The notes beneath the pieces are model-generated. The model searched no databases and was not told the DNA's origin. It saw only the letters and a program-made list of their open reading frames with translations. From Chitinophaga oryziterrae (GTDB taxonomy: Bacteria; Bacteroidota; Bacteroidia; Chitinophagales; Chitinophagaceae), in the NCBI RefSeq assembly GCF_009758125.1, contig NZ_WRXO01000001.1:806001-870000 (forward strand): a stretch of 64,000 bases of DNA. Direction: 5' to 3'. Positions 25,456-34,499 of this stretch are shown piece by piece; position 1 is the stretch's first letter, and every line of letters starts with the position of its first letter. A program made the translations under genes and the position numbers.

Positions 25456-26388
25456 ATGAAACAATTGTTGTTACTGGCAACGGCCAGCACTTTGTATTTA
25501 TCCTCCTATGCACAGGATTACATTCCTTCTCCCAGCCGTATCCAGCACACGGTGAACTACCTGGCCTCTGAGAAACTGAAAGGCAGGGGATCTGATGAAA
25601 AAGGCGGTATGAAGGCCGGTAAATATGTGGCCAGGCAGTTTAAGAAACTGGGACTGAAGCCGGTTAATAATGGTAGTTATTACCAGGACTTTACTTTTGA
25701 CAAGAACTCCCATAAGAACGTTCCCAGTCGTAATGTGATCGGTTTTTTAGATAATGGCGCTGCCCGTACGATCATCATAGGCGCACATTACGATCACCTG
25801 GGGCTAGCTACATTGTATGACGGTAAATATCCGCTCAATGTCATTCATAACGGAGCAGATGATAATGCTTCCGGTGTAGCCGGTTTGCTGGAATTTATCC
25901 GTTATTATAGCCAGAACGGGGAGAAAGAACCTTTTAACTTCCTGTTTATTGCGATGGGGGCTGAAGAGCCGGGTCTAATGGGATCTAAATATTTTGTGGA
26001 TCATCCTGTTATTCCGCTGAGCAGTGTTCACCTGATGCTGAATATGGATATGATAGGACGTTATAATGATACGAGGGGATTGGGTATCGGTGGTTATGGT
26101 TCTGCGCAGGAATGGCCTGCCGTGTTTAAAGATGTGCAGCAGCCGGGGATTCACTATTTCACGGATGGCGGCAGCAAAGGAGCATCTGATCACCATAACT
26201 TTTATATGAGCGGAATACCGGTAATATTCCTGCATACAGGCCCTCATGATGATTATCATAAGCCTACGGATGATGCGGATAAGTTAGAACCGAAGGAAGA
26301 AGCGCTGGTATTACAGCTGGGGATAAAACTGGTAGCGAATGCGATGAAGTATGATTCGTTACATTATGTAGGAGAAGAGAAGAAGTAA
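25456..26388 (+). CDS. secreted M28-family metallopeptidase
   Basis: 310 residues from the ATG at 25456, which gives a clear signal peptide (KQLLLLATASTLYLSSYAQ); a longer frame opening at 25360 would cover the yidC stop and terminator and is rejected. Co-catalytic zinc aminopeptidase fold: H111 and D113 (GAHYDHLG), bridging D135/D136 (NGADDNASG), catalytic E170-E171 (MGAEEPG), D198 (NMDMIGR) and a C-terminal His near residue 278 (HDDYHKPTDD). All five metal ligands are present, so it should be active in the periplasm or outside. Repeat copy C starts directly after its stop codon. Confidence 0.9.
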   Translation: MKQLLLLATASTLYLSSYAQDYIPSPSRIQHTVNYLASEKLKGRGSDEKGGMKAGKYVARQFKKLGLKPVNNGSYYQDFTFDKNSHKNVPSRNVIGFLDNGAARTIIIGAHYDHLGLATLYDGKYPLNVIHNGADDNASGVAGLLEFIRYYSQNGEKEPFNFLFIAMGAEEPGLMGSKYFVDHPVIPLSSVHLMLNMDMIGRYNDTRGLGIGGYGSAQEWPAVFKDVQQPGIHYFTDGGSKGASDHHNFYMSGIPVIFLHTGPHDDYHKPTDDADKLEPKEEALVLQLGIKLVANAMKYDSLHYVGEEKK

Positions 26389-26424
26389 TTTTTGGGTACA
26401 GGGCGAAGCCCTGCAAAATCCCTT
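26389..26424 (+). repeat. dispersed repeat, partial copy C
   Basis: TTTTTGGGTACAGGGC, a GAA loop and GCCCTGCAAAATCCCTT match the first third of copies A and B, but the 3-nt loop is GAA instead of TTC. The homology then runs straight into an intrinsic terminator. It begins at the base after the M28 stop codon. Confidence 0.75.
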
Positions 26425-26469
26425 AAACAAAAAAATCCCCGAACGGAACGTTCGGGGATTTTTTTGTTT
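26425..26469. terminator. bidirectional terminator
   Basis: Perfect 21-bp stem (26425-26445 with 26449-26469) around a GAA loop, with A-run and T-run ends. It serves the convergent M28 and PBP1A genes and overlaps the PBP1A stop codon. Confidence 0.9.
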
Positions 26470-28828
26470 AATTATCTTTCTTAGGAGGAAGCACCGCTTT
26501 GGGTGTTTGTGCCGGTTGTGCCGGCGCTTTTTCTTTCTCCTTTTCCTTCATCTCTTTATTCGCTTCTTCTTCCAGTTTATTCACATCATAATAATCACTC
26601 GCAGCACCGTTCCCCTGATCTTCTGATTCAGCACCAGGCTTGATGTTATCCTCATAAGGAGTATAACTGTTCTCTATAGAGGCAGGGATGGCAAAGGTAG
26701 CTTTCTCATCAATCTTCAGCGATTTATCTGCAAATACCTTCTGGAAGAAATAAGCCCAGATAGGTAAGCCTGTACTGGCACCCTGACCGTTTGCGGTTGT
26801 AGAAAAGTGCAGGAAGTTGTTTTCGCAACCCACCCAGGCACCTGCCAGCAGTTGTGGCGTATAACCCAGGAACCAGCCATCCGTGTTATCGTTGGTCGTA
26901 CCGGTCTTACCTGCTACTTCACCCGTGATGTTATAACGGAAACGCAGACGGGCTGCTGTACCGCCGGGACCTGTTACGCCCTGCATCATTTTCACCATAG
27001 TGTAAGACTCATTCTCACTGATCACTTCTTTCTTTTCCGGTGCAAATGTTTGCAGGATGTTACCATTCCTGTCTTCTATACGGGTAATATATATAGGCTT
27101 GGAGATGATACCCCTTGCAGGGAACATCGTGTATGCCCGTAACATTTCATACAGGGATATTTCCGGTGTACCCAGACAGATAGAAGGGTAGGGAGGAATA
27201 TCGCTGGTGAAACCTATTTTATTCTTTGCAAAATCGGCTACAGCCCTTGCGCCTAACTGCTTGATGAGGTAAGCTGATACCAGGTTCAGGGACTTGGCCA
27301 GTGCGCCTGCCATGGTAATACTTCCGCCTACACTACCTTCTGAGTTATGCGTAAGTGTCCAGTGTTCTTTAGGGAAAGTAACCGGTTCGTTGGGTAGTAT
27401 AGTGTTTGGAGACATACCATTCATGATAGCGAAACAGTACAGGAATGGTTTAAAAGTTGAACCCACCTGACGTCTTGTTTTCATGACGTGGTCATTCTTG
27501 AAATAACGGAAATCTGGTCCGCCTACCCAAGCTTTCACTTCACCGCTCTCAGGGTCCACAGCCATAAAGCCCGCCTGTAAGATAGCGCGCATGTATTTGA
27601 TGGAGTCTATAGGCGTCATCACGGTATCTATCTCGTTCAGGTCTGGTTCAGTATAACTTCTCCAGGAAAATACCTTCATTTTGGTAGGGGTATTGAAAGC
27701 TTTGGTGATTTCTTCATCAGAGAGCTCCTCGTCTTTCATCGCCTTATAACGGTCAGATTCCTTCATGTAGCGGTCGATGTACTGTTGCCAGTTCTTCCAT
27801 GCGCTGCCGGATTTGATATTAGATTGTTGGGAGAATGTTTTCTGCAGGTCTTTCAGGTGATGATCTACAGCTTCCTCTGCATACATCTGCATGCGTGGAT
27901 TGATGGTGGTGTAAATTTTCAGACCATCGCGGTACAGGTTGTATTCTGCGCCATCTGCTTTTTTGTGGTCTTTACACCAGGTTTTAAGTTCATCACGCAA
28001 TACTTCCCTGAAGTAAGGCGCTAATCCTTTATTATGATCTATCTTATTATATCTCAGTACGATAGGGCTGCTCTTGGCTGCATTGGCCTCTGCTTCCGTG
28101 ATAAAGTCGTTCTTCTGCATCAGCTCTATCACCGTATTACGGCGATCGCGTGCTATTACAGGATTACGACGGGGATTGTATAGGTTGGTACCCTTCAGCA
28201 TAGCGATGAGGGTAGCTGCTTCTTCAATGGAAAGATGACCCGCATCTTTACTGAAGAAGGTCCTTGCACCATTTTCGATACCGTACACATTATCGCCGAA
28301 AGGCACTGTATTTAAGTAGAGCGTAACGATTTCCTGTTTGGTGAAATTGCGTTCCAGCTTAATGGCGATGAGCCATTCCTGCATTTTCTGGAAGCCCCTT
28401 TTGATAATATTGGAAGCACGGAGCGTTCCGTTATTATCTGCCTGAAGGTTCAGGGCCAGCTGCTGTGTGATCGTACTGGAACCTCTTTTTTTACCGATGG
28501 CCAGGTAAAAAGGAATGGCCATGGTACCATAAGGGTCTATACCGGAGTGATCGTAGAACCGCACATCTTCTGTAGCGATGAGGGCATTGATCACATTCTT
28601 TGAAATCTCATTGTAGTCAGAACTGGACCTGTCTACCTGGTAATATTTACCGAGGATGGTCCCATCTTCCGCGATCACTTCTGAAGCCAGGGCAGCCCTT
28701 GGATTTTCCAGGGTTTCCATGGATGGCATATTGCCAATAATGCGGAAATTGATCAGTAATAACATTAAAATGAATATCCCCATCACCCCCAACACCGTGA
28801 TCCACAATATTTTAACAGATTTTTTCAT
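26468..28828 (-). CDS. class A penicillin-binding protein 1A
   Basis: 786 residues. Bifunctional peptidoglycan synthase anchored by one N-terminal span (residues 7-28). The glycosyltransferase domain (~50-220) has catalytic E87 in ATEDVRFYDHSG and the KRGSSTITQQLALN motif at 114-128. The transpeptidase domain (~420-715) has S457-x-x-K460 (STFK), S513-x-N515 (SLN) and K641-T-G (KTGTT). The C-terminal ~70 residues are acidic then Lys/Pro/Ala-rich, probably disordered. All active-site residues are present. It stands alone between terminators. Confidence 0.95.
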   Translation of the reverse strand: MKKSVKILWITVLGVMGIFILMLLLINFRIIGNMPSMETLENPRAALASEVIAEDGTILGKYYQVDRSSSDYNEISKNVINALIATEDVRFYDHSGIDPYGTMAIPFYLAIGKKRGSSTITQQLALNLQADNNGTLRASNIIKRGFQKMQEWLIAIKLERNFTKQEIVTLYLNTVPFGDNVYGIENGARTFFSKDAGHLSIEEAATLIAMLKGTNLYNPRRNPVIARDRRNTVIELMQKNDFITEAEANAAKSSPIVLRYNKIDHNKGLAPYFREVLRDELKTWCKDHKKADGAEYNLYRDGLKIYTTINPRMQMYAEEAVDHHLKDLQKTFSQQSNIKSGSAWKNWQQYIDRYMKESDRYKAMKDEELSDEEITKAFNTPTKMKVFSWRSYTEPDLNEIDTVMTPIDSIKYMRAILQAGFMAVDPESGEVKAWVGGPDFRYFKNDHVMKTRRQVGSTFKPFLYCFAIMNGMSPNTILPNEPVTFPKEHWTLTHNSEGSVGGSITMAGALAKSLNLVSAYLIKQLGARAVADFAKNKIGFTSDIPPYPSICLGTPEISLYEMLRAYTMFPARGIISKPIYITRIEDRNGNILQTFAPEKKEVISENESYTMVKMMQGVTGPGGTAARLRFRYNITGEVAGKTGTTNDNTDGWFLGYTPQLLAGAWVGCENNFLHFSTTANGQGASTGLPIWAYFFQKVFADKSLKIDEKATFAIPASIENSYTPYEDNIKPGAESEDQGNGAASDYYDVNKLEEEANKEMKEKEKEKAPAQPAQTPKAVLPPKKDN

Positions 28829-28953
28829 ACTTACCTTTGAATTGGCTTTCCTGATTATAGCAATTTACGGGCCTTATTGCCCATACATAGTGTAACAGCC
28901 GGGCAAAAATATTAAAAAAATCCCGGCGAATTCCTTCAATTAATGTTAAAAGG

Positions 28954-28983
28954 CATATTAATTTGATCAAATCCATTAATATG
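28954..28983 (-). terminator. probable terminator of the SprE/PorW-like gene
   Basis: CATATTAAT (28954-28962) pairs with ATTAATATG (28975-28983); the loop contains TTGATCAA. The stem is AT-rich and the T-run on the minus strand is short. Confidence 0.45.
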
Positions 28984-28994
28984 TTTTTGTCTCA

Positions 28995-31900
28995 TTATTG
29001 CGTGATATAGTTGTCGTTAAAGAACTTTTTATAGCCGTCGAGGTCCTTTGTGCTGTTTAACTGAATGAAATTGTCCCTGGATATGATAAATAAGCTGTAG
29101 TCAGATGGTCTGATCTTCGGCGCTATTTTCTCTGCCGATGTTCTGATATCATCGAAATAGTCGAGCGCTTTATCTTCATTGGTGAACAGGCGGAAGATGA
29201 TCATCACTTCTGTTGGTGTGAGCACAAAGCTGGCCACCTGCACATTTTCACCTGCATGTTTCTCCGCATTGTAACGGGTGTACTGGTTCAGCGCTTCTTC
29301 TGTGAGTGCTTTGGACACACGGTTGAAGGAGAGTACCACGAAATGAGGGTTGGCAGCATTCAGTTTATAAAGCGTGACCGGTTTCAGCGGCGGAGGCAGC
29401 GGAGCGATCTTGAGATTGTTGTTAACGAGTTTCAGAGAATCTGCGGTAGCCGTTTTCAGTTTAAGGGAATCGAATGCGGGCTGCGGATTCTGCCATGGGT
29501 AGCGGATGGAAATGTTTTCATCCAGTGTATCCTGGTTGTTTTTCTTTTTGTCCACTTCCAGCATAGAGAGGTATACTACCAGCGCCGGCCTGTCGTTCAG
29601 CGCGTCGAGTAATGACTGTGCTTTTGCATGGATGGCTTCATCCTGCTGATATTTATGCAGCACATCGGTGATAGCCTGGCGTCCGAATTCGCAGGTATCT
29701 ATCTTCATGAGGATCATGGCTTCCAGCAGGTCGAATTTCGGCTGCATAAAATTGAGTCCGAAGGTGGTATCTGCCGCCTTCTTCATTGCCAGGGCGCCCA
29801 TGTAGTTACAGTCGAGGTAAGCCATGTACATTTCGCCGTATGCCGCGGAAATCTCTTTCTTTTTCGCCTTGTTGGCATCCTGTAAGCCGCCGTATTTGAT
29901 CATGCTGGCGAACTTGGAATCTCCGTACTGGTTCACCACACCTTCGCGGTAGCTGTTAGCTAATGCGGTGTGGTTCAGTTGGTTATTCCATAAGTACAGC
30001 GAGTACATCACTTCCGGTTTGCGCGGATGGCGTGGGTATCGTTGCAGGAGCGTATCGTATGTTTCGATGCCAAGGACTGCATTATCGAGTTTGTCGTGGT
30101 AGAGTTTACCGAGATCAAACAGGGCGTCTTCGATGATGATGTTGGATTTGAGCAGATCGTCCGGAGTAAGCGGAAGACCGGCCGCCAGTGTTTTGGCAGT
30201 GGCGCTGTCGGCAGGCACTGTTTTGGTTTTGCCTTTACCGGCTACACCTAAAGGATTGCCTTCATCATCTTCAGGTTGAGTACCCTGATTGAGGCTGGCA
30301 GTGCTGTTCTGGCTTCTGCGCCAGTTATCTGAAAGGGTACGGTTTCCCCAGCGTTTTTTGAACTCTGAGTAACCGGATGTTTTGCTGGCGTTGTTATAGA
30401 AGTACCAGTCGCCTGCATCATCTTTTTTAGGGCCCAGGTTGCTGTTGTTGTTATTTGTTGAAAAAGGATTGTTGGCGAGTCCCTGATCGGTATTAGCCGC
30501 ATTCAGTTTAGCCTGTTTCGCTTTTTCTTCTGCGTCTTTACGGATGTTAGCCGCCAGTTTTTCCAGGAATATGTTCCTGTCGGATTCCGGCATAGCAGCG
30601 ATCCTTTGCAGGCTGTCCTCGCGCTGGATGGCTTCTACGCGCACCACAACATCTGTCAGTACCCGTTTGCGGGTATTTACCACGGCAGTGTCCAGGAATT
30701 CTTTGGGCATTACGGAAGCGGTACTGTCGTAGAAGTTTTTGGCAAAGCGGTACTGTCGCTGGGTATAATAAATATCGGCAATGGCTTTGTAGGTCAGTGC
30801 CTTCTGAAGGGTATTGTTGCTTTCTGCTTTTAAGGACTGGTGCAGGTATCCCATTGCCGCATCGGGGTCTTTGGGCAGTACCAGGTTAGCCATGGTATAG
30901 TAAATAGCATCTCTGAAAAGGATATACTTCTCTTTTTTTGCCATTTTCTGTAGTACGGCCAGGCTTTTATCGAGAGATCCGCCGGGTATTGATACGTTCA
31001 GTTTAGCGATCTGTATGCGGGCCTGGAATTCCATCATGGGGTCCGGTTTGGCAGCGATCACTTTTTTGAACATCAGCAGGGCGGAGTCCGGCTTATTGTA
31101 GTTGGTATAGATCTGACCGAGGATGTAGGACATACGGGCCCTTTCATCGCGGTTATTTTTCTTTTTCAGGGCTATCTGCATGGGAGCGACCGCTTCCGCG
31201 AAACGTTCCTGTTTGTAGAGGGTATAAGCCTGTACTTCAGCGAGTTGTCCGTTCAGTCTTTTCGGGAAGAAGGGGTCATGTTCCAGGATGTTGAGCATGG
31301 AACGGGCTTCATCGAATTCCTTTTGTTCCAGTAATGTTTTCGCTCTCCATATGAAAGCGTCGTTACGGGCGTAGGTATGTTTGAAAAAGCCGATAATGCC
31401 TTTGCGTTTTTCGCGGGAAGCGATGGATAGCTGGTCGTTCTGACTGGAGCCTACCACTGCTTTATAATCGTCTTTCTTTTTAGGCGCGTAGGTGGTGTTG
31501 ATGAACTGGAAGGTCCTGTTGGCTTTGTCCCATTCACCCTGGTAGAAGTAGGCCTCGCCAATCACGAGATAACTATCGTCTATCCATTTGCTGCGGGGAT
31601 CGCGGATCTGGATATTGATAGAAGCCTTTTCTATTACAGAGTCCAGGTCGCCTTTGCTAAGGCCGAGGCTTTGCAGGCTGTAAGGGTAGAAGGGCAGCAG
31701 GTAATTGTAGTTATCAATACCCTGCCGGCTTACTGTATGACTGATATCGTGTAATTTCTTATTGGCGTGGTAGTAGTAATTATAGCGGGCAAGGATATTC
31801 TGGACGATCCGTCGTTTGATGGTCCATTTTTTTTCCAGCATTTTTTCAGAAGGCGGCCTGCGGTCGTCTACCTTAACTGGCGCAGGAGTGACCAGCGGCT

Positions 31901-32066
31901 TTTGCATGGTACGCTGCTGAGGAAACTTGCTATTACCACGTGGTCGGTTGGTACTGGTCGTATCCCGTTTCTGGGCATTAACACGGGTAATGACGGTACA
32001 GCACAAAAAAAGACTAACCAGGCAGATATATGATATATGTGTAAAAACAGATCTGTAATGATTCAT
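28995..32066 (-). CDS. porW: SprE/PorW-like TPR protein (type IX secretion, gliding)
   Basis: 1023 residues. An N-terminal signal peptide ends near residue 32 (VNAQ); there is no proper lipobox because the residue before CC is Leu, whereas characterised PorW/SprE proteins are lipoproteins. Tetratricopeptide repeats occupy about residues 150-480 (DDSYLVIGEAYFYQGEW, RARMSYILGQIYTNY, ALTYKAIADIYYTQ) and continue after an Asn/Lys-rich linker (~520-620). The C-terminal ~170 residues (NPHFVVLSFNRVSKALTEEALN ... YFDDIRTSAEKIAPKI ... YKKFFNDNYI) match the conserved end of SprE/PorW, thought to link the PorLM motor to the outer-membrane translocon. The T9SS substrate at the window start supports a working system. 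Family assignment is from architecture, not alignment. Confidence 0.72.
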   Translation of the reverse strand: MNHYRSVFTHISYICLVSLFLCCTVITRVNAQKRDTTSTNRPRGNSKFPQQRTMQKPLVTPAPVKVDDRRPPSEKMLEKKWTIKRRIVQNILARYNYYYHANKKLHDISHTVSRQGIDNYNYLLPFYPYSLQSLGLSKGDLDSVIEKASINIQIRDPRSKWIDDSYLVIGEAYFYQGEWDKANRTFQFINTTYAPKKKDDYKAVVGSSQNDQLSIASREKRKGIIGFFKHTYARNDAFIWRAKTLLEQKEFDEARSMLNILEHDPFFPKRLNGQLAEVQAYTLYKQERFAEAVAPMQIALKKKNNRDERARMSYILGQIYTNYNKPDSALLMFKKVIAAKPDPMMEFQARIQIAKLNVSIPGGSLDKSLAVLQKMAKKEKYILFRDAIYYTMANLVLPKDPDAAMGYLHQSLKAESNNTLQKALTYKAIADIYYTQRQYRFAKNFYDSTASVMPKEFLDTAVVNTRKRVLTDVVVRVEAIQREDSLQRIAAMPESDRNIFLEKLAANIRKDAEEKAKQAKLNAANTDQGLANNPFSTNNNNSNLGPKKDDAGDWYFYNNASKTSGYSEFKKRWGNRTLSDNWRRSQNSTASLNQGTQPEDDEGNPLGVAGKGKTKTVPADSATAKTLAAGLPLTPDDLLKSNIIIEDALFDLGKLYHDKLDNAVLGIETYDTLLQRYPRHPRKPEVMYSLYLWNNQLNHTALANSYREGVVNQYGDSKFASMIKYGGLQDANKAKKKEISAAYGEMYMAYLDCNYMGALAMKKAADTTFGLNFMQPKFDLLEAMILMKIDTCEFGRQAITDVLHKYQQDEAIHAKAQSLLDALNDRPALVVYLSMLEVDKKKNNQDTLDENISIRYPWQNPQPAFDSLKLKTATADSLKLVNNNLKIAPLPPPLKPVTLYKLNAANPHFVVLSFNRVSKALTEEALNQYTRYNAEKHAGENVQVASFVLTPTEVMIIFRLFTNEDKALDYFDDIRTSAEKIAPKIRPSDYSLFIISRDNFIQLNSTKDLDGYKKFFNDNYITQ

Positions 32067-32259
32067 GGATGCCAGGGTGTATAGGCTTACCTATATAACT
32101 TATATGTTGATAATTTATTTTTAAAGATAGGATAAATTTTTTGAGGGGGCAGGGAGAGGGGTAAGAATGCGCCTTGTAATTTTTTAAATACGAAATAATA
32201 TAAATGTTTAACTTTAGCCAGTTGATAATCAGAAATCTTTTTTAAGTTTTATAGCAGAT

Positions 32260-32664
32260 ATGGCTAAAAAGCGCGATAGCAAAGGCAGGAGTATAGGTCA
32301 GATCGGCAACAGGTACCGCCTGGTAATTATGAATGACAACACCTATGAAGAGGTAACGTCTTTCAAATTATCGCGTATGAGTGTGTACGTAGCGTTGAGC
32401 ACTCTTTTTGTGTTACTGGTAACAATTACTGTGGCAACAGTGGTATTTACGCCGTTACGATATTATATTCCGGGGTATGGTGACCTGAAGCAACGGCGGG
32501 AGTTTATCCGGCTGAAGATGCGGACGGATTCGCTGGAGACCGCTATTAATGCACGTGATCAGTATTTAAATAATATCAAACAGGTGATAAACGGAGAATT
32601 TTCGACAAGCAAATTAGATACAACGACTATTCCAATACCTAAAGTAGATAACAGTACTTATTAA
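32260..32664 (+). CDS. membrane stub related to the N-terminus of M23 peptidases
   Basis: 134 residues. A basic N-terminus (AKKRDSKGRS), a conserved segment (RYRLVIMNDNTYEEVTSFKLSR) and one membrane span near residues 45-68 are followed by FTPLRYYIPGYGDL and a short coiled coil (RREFIRLKMRTDSLETAI). Larger Bacteroidota M23 metallopeptidases commonly share this layout, but there a LytM domain of ~150 residues follows; here the protein ends after a Thr/Pro-rich tail with no HxxxD or HxH zinc motif. Upstream of bactofilin, it could be a membrane partner or anchor that lost its enzyme. A -7-like TAACTTTA is at 32209-32216. Bases 32665-32803 hold only a 15-codon ORF (32698-32745) that I do not call. 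Confidence 0.7.
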   Translation: MAKKRDSKGRSIGQIGNRYRLVIMNDNTYEEVTSFKLSRMSVYVALSTLFVLLVTITVATVVFTPLRYYIPGYGDLKQRREFIRLKMRTDSLETAINARDQYLNNIKQVINGEFSTSKLDTTTIPIPKVDNSTY

Positions 32665-32803
32665 TTAACGATTCAATAAAAGGGACAATTTACCGTTATG
32701 GGGGATGTGGACAACTTCTGGAAAGAAGTGATAGCCAATCTTTAATAATATGTAAACTATTAATACTATCTTGTAAACACTAACGCTGAAAAACCTTAAT
32801 CCT

Positions 32804-33256
32804 ATGTTTAGCAACAACAACCGCAATGCCAGAAATGAAAGCAAATCAGTAATGCCTACTTCCAATGTAAACATCATTGGCAGTGGTACATCTATTCAGG
32901 GGGACATTGTATGCGAAGGGGACATTCGCATTGACGGACAAGTAAATGGCCTGGTATCTACAAAAGCAAAGATCGTAGTAGGACCAGAAGGAGAAATCAC
33001 CGGCGACCTGGTATGCAACAGTGCAGATATCCTGGGCAAAGTGACCGGTATCATTAAAGTGGAGGATTTGCTTTTCCTGAAGGCAAGTGCGCTTGTAAAA
33101 GGGGACGTATACACCGCTCATTTTGAGATGGAACCATCTGCAAAATTCAATGGCCGTTGTTATATGGAGCCTGAAGATGTAGCATCTGCTCCAGACAGTC
33201 AGAAAGAAAAAAATGGAAGATCCACAATCACAGCACAAGCAACAGAAGAAGCCTAA
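32804..33256 (+). CDS. bactofilin (polymer-forming cytoskeletal protein)
   Basis: 150 residues. A central bactofilin beta-helix of about 100 residues (NIIGSGTSIQGDIVCEGDIRIDGQVNG ... KIVVGPEGEITGDLVCNSADILGKVTG) is flanked by a short disordered N-terminus rich in Asn and by a charged tail. Bactofilins self-assemble into filaments at the inner membrane and recruit cell-wall enzymes, often M23 endopeptidases, which suits the M23-like membrane stub upstream. Its last 44 bases overlap the next gene in another frame, so the two are translationally linked. Confidence 0.92.
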   Translation: MFSNNNRNARNESKSVMPTSNVNIIGSGTSIQGDIVCEGDIRIDGQVNGLVSTKAKIVVGPEGEITGDLVCNSADILGKVTGIIKVEDLLFLKASALVKGDVYTAHFEMEPSAKFNGRCYMEPEDVASAPDSQKEKNGRSTITAQATEEA

Positions 33257-33443
33257 TCAGCTCTTACGCTATGCAGGCCTGGCTTTTCAGATGATGGCCG
33301 CATTAGGATTGGGTGTATTTGCCGGTTATAAACTTGACAAGTTAACAGGTTGGAAATTTCCTGTTTTCATGATCATTTTTTCTTTACTGGCATTAACCCT
33401 AATTTTGTGGCAAATCATCAAAGACACCCGCAGGAATGACTGA
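33213..33443 (+). CDS. AtpZ/AtpI-family membrane protein
   Basis: 76 residues with two membrane helices (LLRYAGLAFQMMAALGLGVFAGYKLD and FPVFMIIFSLLALTLILWQII), the AtpZ/AtpI pattern. Relatives are encoded before F1Fo ATP-synthase genes and help c-ring assembly or Mg/Ca transport. It starts inside the bactofilin gene (44-base overlap) and ends overlapping the next gene by 8 bases. No ATP-synthase subunit gene follows in this window. Confidence 0.85.
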   Translation: MEDPQSQHKQQKKPNQLLRYAGLAFQMMAALGLGVFAGYKLDKLTGWKFPVFMIIFSLLALTLILWQIIKDTRRND

Positions 33444-33822
33444 CAGGTTTTATATCAGGCTAATTGGCCTTTTTATCATAATTAACGGTACTCTTATTTT
33501 TCTGAAAGTCCGGTTGCTGGAAACGGGAGCTCATCATAATGTGCTGCTTATTGGCAACCTGGCTTTGGCCCTTATCTCTGGTTTATCATATTATATGAAC
33601 CGGAAGGGGTTACAATCTTCCAATAATAACGCCTTTGTGCGAATGGTATATGCTTCTACGCTCAGCAAACTGATGTTGTGCCTGGTAGGTATCGCTGTGT
33701 ATGTAATCATCAACAGGGCGGATACAAGCAGGGTTACCATTTTTATACTGATGTTTTTATATGTGGCTTATACGGTAGTAGAAACGTTAAGCCTTCAACG
33801 GGTGACAAAGAAAAAAAGTTGA
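33436..33822 (+). CDS. four-helix membrane protein of an ATP-synthase accessory type
   Basis: 128 residues with four hydrophobic segments (about residues 8-24, 34-53, 68-90 and 98-116) and a basic C-terminus (RVTKKKS). It overlaps AtpZ by 8 bases. In many Bacteroidota a protein of this size and layout sits between AtpZ and atpB; the similarity to AtpI is in topology only. No motif allows a firmer call. A SprT-like gene starts 7 bases downstream. Confidence 0.65.
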   Translation: MTDRFYIRLIGLFIIINGTLIFLKVRLLETGAHHNVLLIGNLALALISGLSYYMNRKGLQSSNNNAFVRMVYASTLSKLMLCLVGIAVYVIINRADTSRVTIFILMFLYVAYTVVETLSLQRVTKKKS

Positions 33823-33829
33823 ACTGGTT

Positions 33830-34450
33830 GTGAAGCAGGAGGCCCCTTTACATGCATTGTCCGGATACCTGCCAGATGGAACCTTTGAGCAGGTGATGGC
33901 TTACCTTACAGAATATAAAGTACATCTTACCGTTACACGTGAGCGGCAGAGTATACTGGGAGATTATCGCCATCCGGACAGGAAAGGCGGGCATCGTATC
34001 AGTATTAACGGCAACCTTAACAGGTATGCTTTCCTTATTACTCTTCTGCACGAGATTTCCCATCTCACTACCTATATGCATTTCGGCAATACGGTGGCTT
34101 CTCATGGGAAGGAGTGGAAATTACAGTTCTCAGGTATCCTTAAACAGTTTGTAGGCAAAGGCTTTTTACCGCATGATGTGGAAGCTGCCGTAAGGCAGAG
34201 TATTCAGAACCCTGCGGCGAGTTCCTGTGCGGATGATGACCTGATGCGGGTATTGAAAAGGTATGACCTGCAAAAGGAGAATCATTACCTGGTGGAGCAG
34301 TTACCTTTGCATCAGCTTTTCCGGACCAGGGACGGAAGGGTTTTCAGGAAAGGAGAAAAGATCCGTAAGCGGTACCGGTGTGAGGAAGTAGCGACGAAGA
34401 GGGTTTATCTGTTCAGTCCTGTATATGAGGTGGAAGTAGTAGCTGCGTAG
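33830..34450 (+). CDS. SprT-like zinc metalloprotease-fold protein
   Basis: 206 residues. The HExxH motif is H74-E75-I-S-H78 (LLHEISHLTTY), followed by the conserved SHGKEW segment around residue 88 that supplies the third ligand region. The C-terminal ~70 residues lack the usual CxxC zinc-ribbon and instead end in LFRTRDGRVFRKGEKIRKRYRCEE, a small beta domain. Related to E. coli SprT and the eukaryotic Spartan core; the bacterial role is unknown. GTG start at 33830, 7 bases after the upstream gene, so probably in the same operon. Confidence 0.82.
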   Translation: MKQEAPLHALSGYLPDGTFEQVMAYLTEYKVHLTVTRERQSILGDYRHPDRKGGHRISINGNLNRYAFLITLLHEISHLTTYMHFGNTVASHGKEWKLQFSGILKQFVGKGFLPHDVEAAVRQSIQNPAASSCADDDLMRVLKRYDLQKENHYLVEQLPLHQLFRTRDGRVFRKGEKIRKRYRCEEVATKRVYLFSPVYEVEVVAA

Positions 34451-34458
34451 GTGATTAA

Positions 34459-34490
34459 AAAGGCCACCTGCTATGAGCAGGTAGCCCTCT
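34459..34490. terminator. convergent terminator between the SprT-like and DUF4407 genes
   Basis: ACCTGCT-atg-AGCAGGT stem (34466-34482) with GGC/GCC continuing outward past a mismatch. A clear T-run follows on the minus strand. Confidence 0.75.
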
Positions 34491-34499
34491 GATTAGTTT

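Noticed and set aside
32698..32745. 15-codon ORF between the M23-like stub and bactofilin
   Set aside because: Reads like a protein fragment (DVDNFWKEVIANL) but is too short, with no regulatory structure or overlap to support it.
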